Shown here in pieces: positions 24,158-33,370 of a DNA stretch of 64,000 nucleotides; within the stretch, counting starts at the first letter, position 1, and each line of letters opens with the position of its first letter. The position numbers and the translations under genes are program-made. The DNA is from Roseovarius sp. (GTDB lineage Bacteria; Pseudomonadota; Alphaproteobacteria; Rhodobacterales; Rhodobacteraceae). Location: contig NZ_JAUCYU010000011.1 of NCBI RefSeq assembly GCF_030373445.1, positions 124,001 through 188,000 of the forward strand, read 5' to 3'. The notes under the pieces were generated by a model that saw nothing but the letters and a program-made list of their open reading frames with translations, was not told the origin of the DNA and searched no databases.

Positions 24158-26479
24158 ATGGCAGAACAGAAAATCTTCGGCTACGGCAACAAGATCTCCG
24201 TGAAGCAGGGCGACGAGATCACCTTCCACGTGAACTGCGATGGTGCGTCAACGGCCGAGGCCCAGCTCGTGCAACTGATCCACGGCGATGCGCATGAGGC
24301 CGGTCCGGGCCACGTCGAGAGGGAAATTGACAATCCGGTTAATGGGGCGTGGGAGGTGAAGAAGCAGTTCACCCAACTGGGCAACTTCTATTCTGTGGAA
24401 GATCCATCCTCCTGTCTGGCCATGGAAAAGGCGTTCTCCATGACCTGCTTCATTTGGCCGACCATGCCGAAAAAGGGCACGAGGCAGACGATCATGGGCC
24501 GGTGGGATACCCGCAACAACACAGGCTATGCCCTTGGTATCAGTCCCCAGGGCTACCTTGAATTCTGGGTCGGTGATGGCGAAGAAGTGGATTACATCAC
24601 TGCCGAGATGCCTTTGCTCAACAAGGTCTGGTACGCGGTTGGGGTCGCGTACGACCCCTCGACCAATACGGCCACCCTGCACCAGACAGGCGTGCTGAAC
24701 CGCTACAATTCCCTCGTGGGGCCGGTCGTGCCCTACGAGCTGGACAGCCACATCCAAACCAAGTTGCGGTTTCATCCGGATAACAAGCCCGGTGTTCCCT
24801 TCCTGATTGGCGGGGCCCGTGACAGTCATGTGCTTCGGGGCGATTTCATAAATGACCTCTTTGCCGGCAAGCTTGACCGCCCTGCGGTGCTGAGCGGGGC
24901 CATGAGCCATGCCGAGTTCACGGAGTGCGCGAAAGGCACCAGGCCCGCGCAAGCCGACCTCGTCGCCTATTGGGATACAACCGAAGGGCTGAGTGAAAAC
25001 GGCGTCGGGCAAACCCTGATCGATACAGGTCCGAATGGCCTCGACGCGGAGGGGCATAACCACCCGGTCCGATGCATGACCGGATGGAACTGGACCGGCA
25101 AGGCCGATTGCTTCCGCCTGGCCCCCGAACAATACGGCGGGATCGAGTTTCACCCGGATACGGTCACCGACTGCAAATGGGAGGTGACCAACAGGATGAC
25201 CGTGCCCGAGGACCTCCCGTCCGGTGTATACGCGATCCGCCTCCGCGTCGGTCCGGGAGAGGGGATTTCGGAGGAGTACATCGTTTTCTTCGTGCGCCCC
25301 AGAACGCCCCGGGCAAAGCTTGCCTTTCTTGTGCCGACCGCAAGCTACCTCGCCTATGGCAATGAAAGCCTGTCATTCGATGCCCATATCATCCAGCCGA
25401 TGACCGGGCAGCCGCCGGTCGTGACCGACCTCGATATCGAAACTTACGAGCATCGGGAATTCGGTCTGTCGACCTACGATACATACGAGGACGGGGCGGG
25501 GGTTTGTTATTCGTCCTACCTGCGGCCCGTGATCAACATGCGGCCGAAATACCGGATGTCTTCGATGAACATCACGTGGCAGTTCCCGGCCGACCTGTCC
25601 ATCGTCGCCTGGATCGACAAGATGGGCTATGATTGCGATTTCATCACCGACGAGGATGTGCACCGGGAAGGTATCGATTGCCTGCGCCCCTACAAGTGCG
25701 TCATCACCGGCACGCACCCCGAATACGTCTCGGAGCGGATGCTGGACGCCCAGGAAGACTGGGTGCAGGAAGGTGGCCGCCTCATCTACATGGGCGGCAA
25801 CGGTTACTACTGGTGCGTCGGCTTCTCGGAAGATCACCCCGAATGCATGGAAGTGCGCAAACTTGATTCCGGTATGCGTGCATGGGCCGCGCGCCCGGGA
25901 GAGCATTATCTGCAGACGACGGGCGAGAAATCCGGGCTGTGGAAGAACCGTGGCCGGGCCCCTCAGAAGCTTCTGGGCGTGGGCTTCATCGCCGAAGGAT
26001 TTGAAACCGCCATGCCGTTCCGCAAGATGCCGGACAGCTACCACAGGACAGTAAGCTGGATCACCGAGGGCATCGAGGGCGAACTAATCGGCGATTGCGG
26101 CCTGGCATATGGCGGCGCGGCAGGTGTCGAGCTCGACAAGTATGATCTTACCCTCGGGACGCCGCCACACACGAAGATCATTGCTTCTTCAGGCGGCCAT
26201 TCGGACAATTACGTGCTGGTCACGGAAGAATTGCTTTACGCCTATGCCGGTCTGGTGGGTTCGCTTGACTATCGCATCCGGGCAGACGTGACATATTACA
26301 CGTCGTGGAATCACGGAGCGGTCTTTTCGACCGGATCGATCGGCTATGGACAGGCGCTTCCGGCGAATGACTTCGATAACTCAGCGTCGAAGATGCTGAA
26401 GAACGTGGTCGATGCCTTTATCAAGGAAGGCGCGTTGCCTGGCAGTCAGTGGACGCTCGAAGAAAAACAGTGGCGGTAG
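24158..26479 (+). CDS. dmfA2: N,N-dimethylformamidase-type enzyme, large catalytic subunit
   Basis: A 773-residue protein, near the 762 residues of the characterised Paracoccus enzyme, which hydrolyses dimethylformamide to formate and dimethylamine with a mononuclear iron bound by two Tyr and one carboxylate. The N-terminal third is a beta-rich, LamG-like region. Candidate metal-site residues are Tyr400 in SYLAYGNE, Tyr440 or Tyr443 in LSTYDTYED, and Glu522 in THPEYVS with His520 next to it. This mapping is inferred from motif spacing. The later QEGGRLIYMGGNGYYW segment is typical of the glutamine-amidotransferase-like core. It has no signal peptide, so it acts in the cytoplasm on amide imported by the ABC system. 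Confidence 0.86.
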   Translation: MAEQKIFGYGNKISVKQGDEITFHVNCDGASTAEAQLVQLIHGDAHEAGPGHVEREIDNPVNGAWEVKKQFTQLGNFYSVEDPSSCLAMEKAFSMTCFIWPTMPKKGTRQTIMGRWDTRNNTGYALGISPQGYLEFWVGDGEEVDYITAEMPLLNKVWYAVGVAYDPSTNTATLHQTGVLNRYNSLVGPVVPYELDSHIQTKLRFHPDNKPGVPFLIGGARDSHVLRGDFINDLFAGKLDRPAVLSGAMSHAEFTECAKGTRPAQADLVAYWDTTEGLSENGVGQTLIDTGPNGLDAEGHNHPVRCMTGWNWTGKADCFRLAPEQYGGIEFHPDTVTDCKWEVTNRMTVPEDLPSGVYAIRLRVGPGEGISEEYIVFFVRPRTPRAKLAFLVPTASYLAYGNESLSFDAHIIQPMTGQPPVVTDLDIETYEHREFGLSTYDTYEDGAGVCYSSYLRPVINMRPKYRMSSMNITWQFPADLSIVAWIDKMGYDCDFITDEDVHREGIDCLRPYKCVITGTHPEYVSERMLDAQEDWVQEGGRLIYMGGNGYYWCVGFSEDHPECMEVRKLDSGMRAWAARPGEHYLQTTGEKSGLWKNRGRAPQKLLGVGFIAEGFETAMPFRKMPDSYHRTVSWITEGIEGELIGDCGLAYGGAAGVELDKYDLTLGTPPHTKIIASSGGHSDNYVLVTEELLYAYAGLVGSLDYRIRADVTYYTSWNHGAVFSTGSIGYGQALPANDFDNSASKMLKNVVDAFIKEGALPGSQWTLEEKQWR

Positions 26480-26647
26480 GATGCCAGGCGTTCAGCACGA
26501 TTTTCGCAGGGCTCGGGAGGCCCCGGTTCAGCAGGTCCATCACCAGAAAGGCGAGGGCGAAGCTGCCACGCGGAGGCGGGCACGGTATCGCACATCAAGG
26601 CAATCGGTAATCCCGTTCGTCCGGTCACTACAGTGGTACGATTCTGA

Positions 26648-27577
26648 TCAGGGCTTTCTTACAAAAAGTTTCTGTGCCTGCGGCGTGGCGAAGAAGCGCT
26701 TGCACTGGTCGGTAAACGCTTTCGTGCGGCGGCTGATCCGGTTTCCCGACCGGGTCGCCAGCACGAGGTTCGGGCTATTGCCCGTCTCCTCCAGCGGACG
26801 GCAGGTCACGCTCAGGCCGCTATAGGTCGTGTCATAGGGTGGCCGGATGTTAAGGATCGCGACCCCGAGTTCCGCCGCCGCGGCACAGCGCACCATCTCG
26901 AAGGATTCCAGCTTCTGGATCGGCCCGGAGGTCACGCCCGCCTGCTCGAACAGCGACCGCACGTAGTTCCGCGATTGCGGAAGGTTAAGCAGCAGCAGCG
27001 ACCGGTCGCTCAGGTCGCGTAGTGAAATCACCTCCTTCTTCGCCAGCGGATCTTTCCCGGACAGCACGGCATGCGGCGGCGCATTTGCCAGCGTTTCAAA
27101 ACTGAACTCCGGCCACAGCCCGGCGTCATAGGTGATCAGCGCGTCGACCAGCCCGTTACGCAGGCTGTGCTGGATCGACATCATGTCTCCCTCGTTGAGA
27201 TGAACCGTCAACTCGGGATACTTGACGCGCAAGTCGCGTATCACCAGCGGCGCGATACTGGGCGAAATCGAGGTGAACGCCCCCACGCGAAGTTCGCCCC
27301 TTAGGTCCGGCCCAGACCCGCGCAGATCCTCGGCATAGGCCGCTGCCTCGTCCAGCAGCTGGATCGTCTTCGACACCGCCCGCTGGCCCGCCTCGGTCGT
27401 GGTCAGCCCCTTCGACCGGCGGCGCACGAAGAGCTGGATGTTGAACTCCTCCTCGAAGGCGTCGATCGCCGACAGGATCGATGATGTGGAAATGCTCATC
27501 TCCGCCGCCGCCTTGCTGATCGAGCCATGGCGGGACGCGGCGATGACATAGGTCAACTGGCGCAGCGATATCTTCAT
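26648..27577 (-). CDS. LysR-family transcriptional regulator
   Basis: A 309-residue LysR protein. The N-terminal helix-turn-helix reads RHGSISKAAAEMSISTSSIL in positions about 16-35, which differs from the usual SQPALS-type recognition helix by a serine/threonine-rich stretch. The effector domain begins near residue 95 (LRGELRVGAFTSISPSIAPL). It is divergent, across 99 bases, from the SMP-30 gene and the TRAP operon. That gap contains an AT-rich block (TTTTATATCTAG and TTAAATACATTATG), a normal place for a LysR-controlled promoter, so it likely regulates the sugar-acid cluster. Confidence 0.86.
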   Translation of the reverse strand: MKISLRQLTYVIAASRHGSISKAAAEMSISTSSILSAIDAFEEEFNIQLFVRRRSKGLTTTEAGQRAVSKTIQLLDEAAAYAEDLRGSGPDLRGELRVGAFTSISPSIAPLVIRDLRVKYPELTVHLNEGDMMSIQHSLRNGLVDALITYDAGLWPEFSFETLANAPPHAVLSGKDPLAKKEVISLRDLSDRSLLLLNLPQSRNYVRSLFEQAGVTSGPIQKLESFEMVRCAAAAELGVAILNIRPPYDTTYSGLSVTCRPLEETGNSPNLVLATRSGNRISRRTKAFTDQCKRFFATPQAQKLFVRKP

Positions 27578-27676
27578 TTTTTATATCTAGCTTTCTCATT
27601 AAATACATTATGCTGGCGCGAGACGGTCAGCTAGTCTTTTCCGGAACCGACATGCATTTCCGGGGAGGAGAGAGGC

Positions 27677-28618
27677 ATGGCCCTTGAGCGGCAACCCGCT
27701 GGCGGCGCTCCGTCGCGGCCCATATCGCGGGACCAATCGCTGAACTGCCTGTGGCAGGGCCCGGCCCGGCTGGGGGAATCCCCGCTCTGGGACACGCGCC
27801 GCAATCGCCTCTTCTGGATCGACTGCCTGGGGCAAAAGCTCTGGTCGGCCAACGCCGACGGCGGCGATCCGCGCTCCTGGAACCTGCCCGACGTGATCGG
27901 CTCCATCGGGCTGTGCGAGGATGGCCGCCTCGTCGTCGGGTTCGCCCGCGGCTTCGCGCTGGTCACGGCGGGGCAGGGCGGGGCCGAGGTGGAATGGATC
28001 GGCAACCCCGACCCCGACAATCCGGGCACCCGGCTCAACGATGGCAAGGTCGACCGGCAAGGGCGGTTCTGGTGCGGCACGATGAACATGGATTTCATGG
28101 CCACCAATGCCGCCCTGTTCCGGCTCGACCCAGACAGGACGTGGGACCGCATCGACGACGGATTCACCGTCTCCAACGGCATTGCCTTCTCGCCCGACGG
28201 GGCGCGGATGTACTTCTCCGACAGCCGCGTCGACCGCTCCTACCAGTACGATCTCGACAAGGCGACTGGACGGCTCTCGAACCGCAGGGCCTTCCTCGAC
28301 ACCACGGCATACGAGGGCCGGGTCGACGGTGCGACGGTGGATGCCGAGGGCTGTTACTGGGCCGCGCTCTTTAGCGGCGCCGCCATCGCCCGCTTCGACC
28401 CCGACGGCACCCTGATGCAGAAGATCGAACTGCCGGTAAGCTGCCCCACGATGTGCAGTTTCGGCGGCCCCGATCTCGACATTCTCTACGTGACCTCGGC
28501 GACCTTCGTACTGGAGGAAGACGAGCTGGCGCGGCAGCCGCTGGCCGGCGCGCTTTTCGCCATAGAGGGCCTCGGCGCCCAGGGGCTGGAGGAGCCCCGC
28601 TTCGCAATTCCGGGATAA
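27677..28618 (+). CDS. SMP-30/gluconolactonase-family lactonase
   Basis: A 313-residue six-bladed beta-propeller of the regucalcin/gluconolactonase family, which opens sugar or other lactones in a divalent-metal-dependent reaction. Metal-site motifs are visible: Glu in LGESPLWD, Asn and Asp in RLNDGKVDRQGRFWCGTMN, Asn in SNGIAFSPDG and Asp in YFSDSRVD. GGAGGAGAG just before the ATG gives a strong start. It leads an operon with the TRAP transporter, which suggests that imported or periplasmic aldonolactone-type compounds are handled; no signal peptide is seen, so it is cytoplasmic. Confidence 0.86.
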   Translation: MALERQPAGGAPSRPISRDQSLNCLWQGPARLGESPLWDTRRNRLFWIDCLGQKLWSANADGGDPRSWNLPDVIGSIGLCEDGRLVVGFARGFALVTAGQGGAEVEWIGNPDPDNPGTRLNDGKVDRQGRFWCGTMNMDFMATNAALFRLDPDRTWDRIDDGFTVSNGIAFSPDGARMYFSDSRVDRSYQYDLDKATGRLSNRRAFLDTTAYEGRVDGATVDAEGCYWAALFSGAAIARFDPDGTLMQKIELPVSCPTMCSFGGPDLDILYVTSATFVLEEDELARQPLAGALFAIEGLGAQGLEEPRFAIPG

Positions 28619-28681
28619 CAACCCGGCAGAACGCCGGGGCAGCCCGGCACGTCGCAAGCCGACCAAGGGAGGAAGAAGAAA

Positions 28682-29716
28682 ATGAAGAACCTGTTTCAAT
28701 GCCTGGCCCTCGCCCTCGCGATGGCCTTCGCGGGGCTCGGTGCATCCGCCCCGGCCAAGGCCGAACCGCGGGTCACCCTGACCTTTGCGCATTGCTGCCC
28801 GGCCGAGCACACCTACGGCGTCTACGCCCATACCTTCGCCGACCGGGTGGCCGAGAATTCCGGCGGCGAGATCAAGATCGAGGTGCTCGACGGCGGCGTC
28901 ATGGGCACCGAACAGGCCATCGCACAGAAGGTGCAGCTCGGCACGGTGCAGATGGGCGGCATTACTTCCAACAATGTGGCCCAGCTGGCGCCCTCGCTCA
29001 ACGTGCTGGTGCTGCCCTATCTCAGTTCCGGCCCAGAAGACCTGACCGGCGAGGGCGGCCTCCTGCGCGCCGGCGCCTTCCGCGACGAGCTCAACGAGCG
29101 CGTGAAGGCCGAAAGCGGCACCCTGCGCATCGTCGGCGGTTTCACCAACGCGTTCCGCAGCCTCTTCGCCAAGGACCAGTGCATCGACAGCATCGACGAC
29201 CTGGAAGGCCTCAAGATCCGCGCGCCCAAAAACCCGGTGATGACGGCGATGTGGGAAAGCTGGGGCGTCTCGACCTATCCCATCGCCTGGGGCGAAACGT
29301 TCGGCGCGGTCGCCACGGGCGTTGTCGACAGCTTCGACAGCCCGACCGACGTGGTCCTGAACATGGGCTTCCACGAACACATCAAGTACATCACCGAGGC
29401 AACCTACCTGCCGCTCGCAGCCGTAGTGATCGTCAACGAACCGGCCTTTCAGGCGCTCTCGCCGGAGGATCAGGAGATCATCCTGACATCCGCGGATGAG
29501 ACCGACGTGCTCCATGCCGAGCATGTGAAGCAGAACCAGGCCAAGGTCCGGGAGGCCCTGACCAACGACCACGGCGTGACCTTCTGCGAATTGCAGGATC
29601 CCGAGGTCTGGGCCGAACGCGCCCGCGGCGCCTGGCCCCAGCTTTACGACCTTGTCGGCGGGGGCAAGGAATGGGTCGACATGACACTGACCTACAAGGA
29701 AACCGGCAGATTCTAG
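28682..29716 (+). CDS. TRAP transporter substrate-binding protein (DctP family)
   Basis: A 344-residue periplasmic protein with a signal peptide at 1-27 (hydrophobic core ALALAMAFAG, cut near AKA-EP). The DctP pattern follows: GGEIKIEVLDGGVMGTEQAI, LKIRAPKNPVMTAMWESWG with the carboxylate-binding Arg, and GVVDSFDSPTDVV. It delivers an organic acid to the DctQM membrane pair downstream. Context (lactonase, ThDP enzyme) favours a sugar acid or hydroxy acid. A strong hairpin separates it from the small permease gene. Confidence 0.88.
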   Translation: MKNLFQCLALALAMAFAGLGASAPAKAEPRVTLTFAHCCPAEHTYGVYAHTFADRVAENSGGEIKIEVLDGGVMGTEQAIAQKVQLGTVQMGGITSNNVAQLAPSLNVLVLPYLSSGPEDLTGEGGLLRAGAFRDELNERVKAESGTLRIVGGFTNAFRSLFAKDQCIDSIDDLEGLKIRAPKNPVMTAMWESWGVSTYPIAWGETFGAVATGVVDSFDSPTDVVLNMGFHEHIKYITEATYLPLAAVVIVNEPAFQALSPEDQEIILTSADETDVLHAEHVKQNQAKVREALTNDHGVTFCELQDPEVWAERARGAWPQLYDLVGGGKEWVDMTLTYKETGRF

Positions 29717-29733
29717 GCCCCGGTCGCACAGAA

Positions 29734-29767
29734 GGCGCGCGCCCCCGTGGCCACACGGCGGCGCGCC
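29734..29767 (+). terminator. Nested stem-loop between DctP and DctQ genes
   Basis: Outer arms GGCGCGC (29734-29740) and GCGCGCC (29761-29767) enclose an inner stem CCGTG (29745-29749) and CACGG (29754-29758) with a 4-base loop. There is no U-tract. Position after the binding-protein stop suggests mRNA stabilisation or partial termination that raises binding-protein output over permease. Confidence 0.55.
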
Positions 29768-29822
29768 CGACACCCGATCCCCGGCACTCCGGACTTTACG
29801 ACTTCCCCCCGCGAGGACTGAC

Positions 29823-30353
29823 ATGCAGACTGGACTGATCAAGGCACTCGACAGGTTCGAACTTGTCTTTTCCAACCTGTCTCTGGCCCTGCTGGTGGTC
29901 GTGCTCGCCCTGCAGGTGATCTTCCGCTACGTCTTCCAGATCGGCCTGACCTGGAGCGAGGAGATCTCGCGCTTCGCCTTCGTCTGGTTCGTCTACATTT
30001 CCGCCAGCCTCGCGGCACAGCGCGGCACCCATATCCGCGTCACCCTCTTCGTCAACTTGATCCCCGGCGGGCGCAACATCGCCCTCCTGCTGGCCGACGC
30101 GATCTGGATCGCGTTCAACCTCTTCGTCGTCGCCGCGGGCGTGATGCTTATCCAGCGCACGCTGGCCTACCCGGTCTATTCCACCGCGCTCTTCCTGCCG
30201 CTCGCCTGGCTCTACAGCGTCGTGCCGCTGGCCCATGCGCTGATGATCCTGCGCATCCTCCAGCGGCAGTGGGGCTACTGGCGCCACGGCATCCCCGTCA
30301 TCGCCTCCGAGGCCGCGGCCCACGCCGCCCGCACCGAAGGGCAGGGCGCATGA
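29823..30353 (+). CDS. TRAP transporter small permease (DctQ family)
   Basis: A 176-residue protein with four hydrophobic segments and the family motif FRYVFQIGLTWSEEISRFAF followed by W-F-V-Y and a GTHIRV turn. It bridges the binding protein and the large permease in the membrane. Its stop overlaps the DctM start by 4 bases (ATGA). Confidence 0.88.
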   Translation: MQTGLIKALDRFELVFSNLSLALLVVVLALQVIFRYVFQIGLTWSEEISRFAFVWFVYISASLAAQRGTHIRVTLFVNLIPGGRNIALLLADAIWIAFNLFVVAAGVMLIQRTLAYPVYSTALFLPLAWLYSVVPLAHALMILRILQRQWGYWRHGIPVIASEAAAHAARTEGQGA

Positions 30354-31615
30354 TCTTCGTCGCCGTCTTCCTGCTCTGCCTCGTCCTCGGCGTGCCGATC
30401 TTCGCCACTTTGGGCGTGCCCTCGCTGATCGAGCTGCTGAGTTCCCCGATACCGCTGGAGTCGCTGGCCCACAGCCTCTTCGACGGGGTCGACAAGTTCC
30501 CGCTGCTGGCGATCCCAAACTTCGTGCTGGCCGGTGCGATCATGGCCCGCGCCGGCATCACCCGCGACATCATCGAGGTGATGCGCGCCGTGGTTGGGCA
30601 GGCTTATGGCGGCCTAGCCATCGTCACCATCCTGTCCTGCATGTTCTTCGCCGCCATCTCCGGTTCCGGCCCCGGCACGGTGGCGGCCATCGGTACCCTG
30701 CTGATCCCGGCCATGAAGGAAGACGGCTACCCGGCCGATTTCTCCGCCGCCGTGGCCACGTCGGGGGGTACGCTCGGCATCCTGCTGCCGCCCTCCAACC
30801 CGATGATCGTCTACGGCGTCCTCGCCTCGGTCTCGATCGGCGACCTGTTCCTCGCGGGGCTGCTGCCGGGGCTGCTGATGGGGGCGCTGCTGGTCACGAC
30901 CACCTGGTTCCTCTCCCGCCGCCACGGCTATCGCGGCAGCCAGGCCCGGTTCGACCGCCGCGCCTTCGCCCTGGCCCTCTGGCGCGGCAAGTTCTCCCTC
31001 GCCACGCCCTTCATTGTGCTGGGCGGCATCTATGGCGGCGTCTTCACTCCGGTCGAGGCCTCGGTCGTCGCCGTCGGCTACGCCCTGCTCGTCGGCCTCC
31101 TGGTCAAGCGCAGCATCGGCCTGCGCGCCACCTGGGAAGCGCTGGGCGAGGCCAGCACCGTCTGCGGCGGGCTGGTCCTGATCATGGGCACGGCGATCTT
31201 CTTCGGCGAGTTCCTCGCCCTCAACATGATCCCGCAGAAGATCGCGGCCGCCCTCCTGAACATCACCACCGACCCCACGCTCATGCTGCTGCTGATCGCG
31301 CTGATCCTGATCGTGCTGGGCACCTTCATGGAAACCCTCTCGACGGTGATCATCCTCACCCCGATCCTGCTGCCGCTGATCCTCAAGCTGGGCATCGACC
31401 CGATCCATTTCGGCATCCTGCTCGTCGTCACCTCCGAGATCGGCTTCCTGACGCCGCCGCTCGGGGTCAACCTGTTTGTCGCCTGTGGCATCTCGAACCT
31501 GACCATCGAGGAGGTTTCCCGCCGCGTGCTGCCGTTCATCGCCACGATCATCGTGGGGCTGCTGATCCTGATCTTCTTCCCGCAGATCAGCCTGCTCCTG
31601 CCAGCCCTCAAGTAA
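30350..31615 (+). CDS. TRAP transporter large permease (DctM family)
   Basis: A 421-residue membrane protein with about 12 hydrophobic segments that forms the sodium-coupled transport channel. Family features are VPIFATLGVPSL at the start, ISGSGPGTVAAIGTLLIP and GILLPPSNPMIVYG. GFLTPPLGVNLFVACG lies near the end. The ATG at 30350 overlaps the DctQ stop; an earlier in-frame start would add 27 arginine-rich residues. It completes a DctPQM set with the two genes upstream. Confidence 0.9.
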   Translation: MIFVAVFLLCLVLGVPIFATLGVPSLIELLSSPIPLESLAHSLFDGVDKFPLLAIPNFVLAGAIMARAGITRDIIEVMRAVVGQAYGGLAIVTILSCMFFAAISGSGPGTVAAIGTLLIPAMKEDGYPADFSAAVATSGGTLGILLPPSNPMIVYGVLASVSIGDLFLAGLLPGLLMGALLVTTTWFLSRRHGYRGSQARFDRRAFALALWRGKFSLATPFIVLGGIYGGVFTPVEASVVAVGYALLVGLLVKRSIGLRATWEALGEASTVCGGLVLIMGTAIFFGEFLALNMIPQKIAAALLNITTDPTLMLLLIALILIVLGTFMETLSTVIILTPILLPLILKLGIDPIHFGILLVVTSEIGFLTPPLGVNLFVACGISNLTIEEVSRRVLPFIATIIVGLLILIFFPQISLLLPALK

Positions 31616-31662
31616 CCAAAGGAAACCGGCGCCCCCGGCGCCGGACAAGGAGACAAGACAAC

Positions 31663-33354
31663 ATGCTCACCAACGAAGGTGTCATCAACACGTTCCTCGA
31701 AGCAGGCATCACCCGCGGCTTCACCCTGCCGGGCCTCGGGATCACGTGGTCGCTGCCCGCGTTCCACGACCGCAAGGACGAGTTCGAGGTCGTGCTGGCC
31801 CGCAGCGAGCAAAGCGCCAGCGTGATGGCCCAGGTCGCGGGCAAGATGACAGGCAAGCCGGGCCTGCTGATGGCGCAGGGGCCGTTCTCGACCTCCACCG
31901 GCGCCTTCGGTATCCTCGAAGGGTACTTCTCCTCTTCGCCCATGGTCGTGCTGACCGACACCTCCTGCTATGACGGCTTCGCCCAGCACGGCGTCTACCA
32001 GACCATGACGGGCGATTACGGCGCGGCCGACGCCTTCGCCGTGCTCAAGACCATGACCAAATACGCCACCTACGCCACCACGCCGACCGAGGCGGTCTAC
32101 GGCGCGCAACTGGCGGTCAAGCACGCCTCGACCCCGAGGCAGGGGCCGGCGGCGGTGGTGATGCGCACCAACGTCATCAAGCAGGAACTGCCGGAAACCT
32201 CCCGCGCCCGGCTCTACCCGGTCGACGGGCACCTGAAATACACCGCCCCGCGCGTCGACATCGACGCCGTCGACCGCATCGCCGCCCTGCTGGCCGACGC
32301 GAAACAGCCCGTCATGATCGTCGGCAACGGCGTCTACGGCAGCCGCTGCGGCCCGGCGCTTCAGGCGCTGGCCGAGCGCAACGGCATCGCCATCGCCTCC
32401 AGCTACCACGGCAAGGGCACCATCGACGAGGGCTGCGACATCGCCGTCGGCATGATGGGCACCTGGGGCTCCGCCGCCGCCAACCGCGCGGTTCAGGCCG
32501 CCGATCTCGTGCTGGTCATGGGCTGCTCGCTTGGGCCGGAATACACTCGCTTCCGCGACGAGAAAATGATCCGCCCCGGCGACCAGACCATCATCCAGGT
32601 CGACCAGGACCCGCTCAACGCCGGCTGGGTCGTGCCCGTCGACATGGCGGTCACCGCCGACGTAGCCGAGGTCGCCGCGCTCCTCTCTGACACCGCCCCC
32701 CACGACACCGCCCTCGTCGAACGTCGCAAGGCGGCCATCGCGAAGATCAAGCAGGAAAACGACTACGGCGTCCTGCCCACCTACCAGACCCGCCCCGGCA
32801 CCATGCATTACGCCGACATCATGCGCGGGTTGCAGGGCTTCCTCGGGGCCGACGACCTCATCACCATGGATGCCGGCACCAACCGCATCTGGGCCACCTG
32901 CCGGCTGCCCCTGCGCCATCCCAACCAGCTTGTCGCGCCGGGCGGGATCGGCGGCATGGGCTGGTCCACCCCGGCGGCCACCGGCGCCAAGATCACCGCC
33001 CCCGAAAAGCGCGTGACCGGCGTGATCGGCGATGGCGGCTTCATGATGACGATGGATGCCATCGCCACCGCCGCCGAACAGGGGCTCGACGTGGTCTACG
33101 TCGTGGCCAACAACGCCGGCCTCGGCATGGTGCGCGACAATCTCGGCAACCAGAAGATCGCGGTCGACTTCCTCGACCACGATTTCGCCAAGGTGGCCGA
33201 AGGGCTGGGCGGCAAGGGCCTGACCGTGACCGAGGGAGACCAGATGGGCGACGCCCTGCGCGAGGCTCATGCCATGGGCGGGCCGGTGGTGATCGACGCC
33301 AAGGTCGACCCGGCGGCCAGCCACCGCGACTGTTCCGACTATGCCGAGCTCTGA
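31663..33354 (+). CDS. Thiamine-diphosphate-dependent enzyme (acetolactate synthase/decarboxylase-like)
   Basis: A 563-residue ThDP enzyme. The N-terminal Pyr domain has the catalytic Glu in LARSEQSASVMAQ. The middle FAD/DHS-like domain (about 190-330) has VMIVGNGVYGSRCG. The C-terminal PP domain has the metal-binding GDGGFMMTMDA followed by ANNAGLG. It resembles acetolactate-synthase, benzoylformate-decarboxylase and sulfoacetaldehyde-acetyltransferase relatives, so it may cleave or ligate a 2-keto acid made from the TRAP substrate. A clear AAGGAGACAAG ribosome site precedes the ATG. The product cannot be named. Confidence 0.82.
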   Translation: MLTNEGVINTFLEAGITRGFTLPGLGITWSLPAFHDRKDEFEVVLARSEQSASVMAQVAGKMTGKPGLLMAQGPFSTSTGAFGILEGYFSSSPMVVLTDTSCYDGFAQHGVYQTMTGDYGAADAFAVLKTMTKYATYATTPTEAVYGAQLAVKHASTPRQGPAAVVMRTNVIKQELPETSRARLYPVDGHLKYTAPRVDIDAVDRIAALLADAKQPVMIVGNGVYGSRCGPALQALAERNGIAIASSYHGKGTIDEGCDIAVGMMGTWGSAAANRAVQAADLVLVMGCSLGPEYTRFRDEKMIRPGDQTIIQVDQDPLNAGWVVPVDMAVTADVAEVAALLSDTAPHDTALVERRKAAIAKIKQENDYGVLPTYQTRPGTMHYADIMRGLQGFLGADDLITMDAGTNRIWATCRLPLRHPNQLVAPGGIGGMGWSTPAATGAKITAPEKRVTGVIGDGGFMMTMDAIATAAEQGLDVVYVVANNAGLGMVRDNLGNQKIAVDFLDHDFAKVAEGLGGKGLTVTEGDQMGDALREAHAMGGPVVIDAKVDPAASHRDCSDYAEL

Positions 33355-33370
33355 GCGAAAGGCCCCGCCG

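Noticed and set aside
27608..29875. 755-codon open frame on the minus strand
   Set aside because: Antisense to the SMP-30 and DctP genes; composition bias only.
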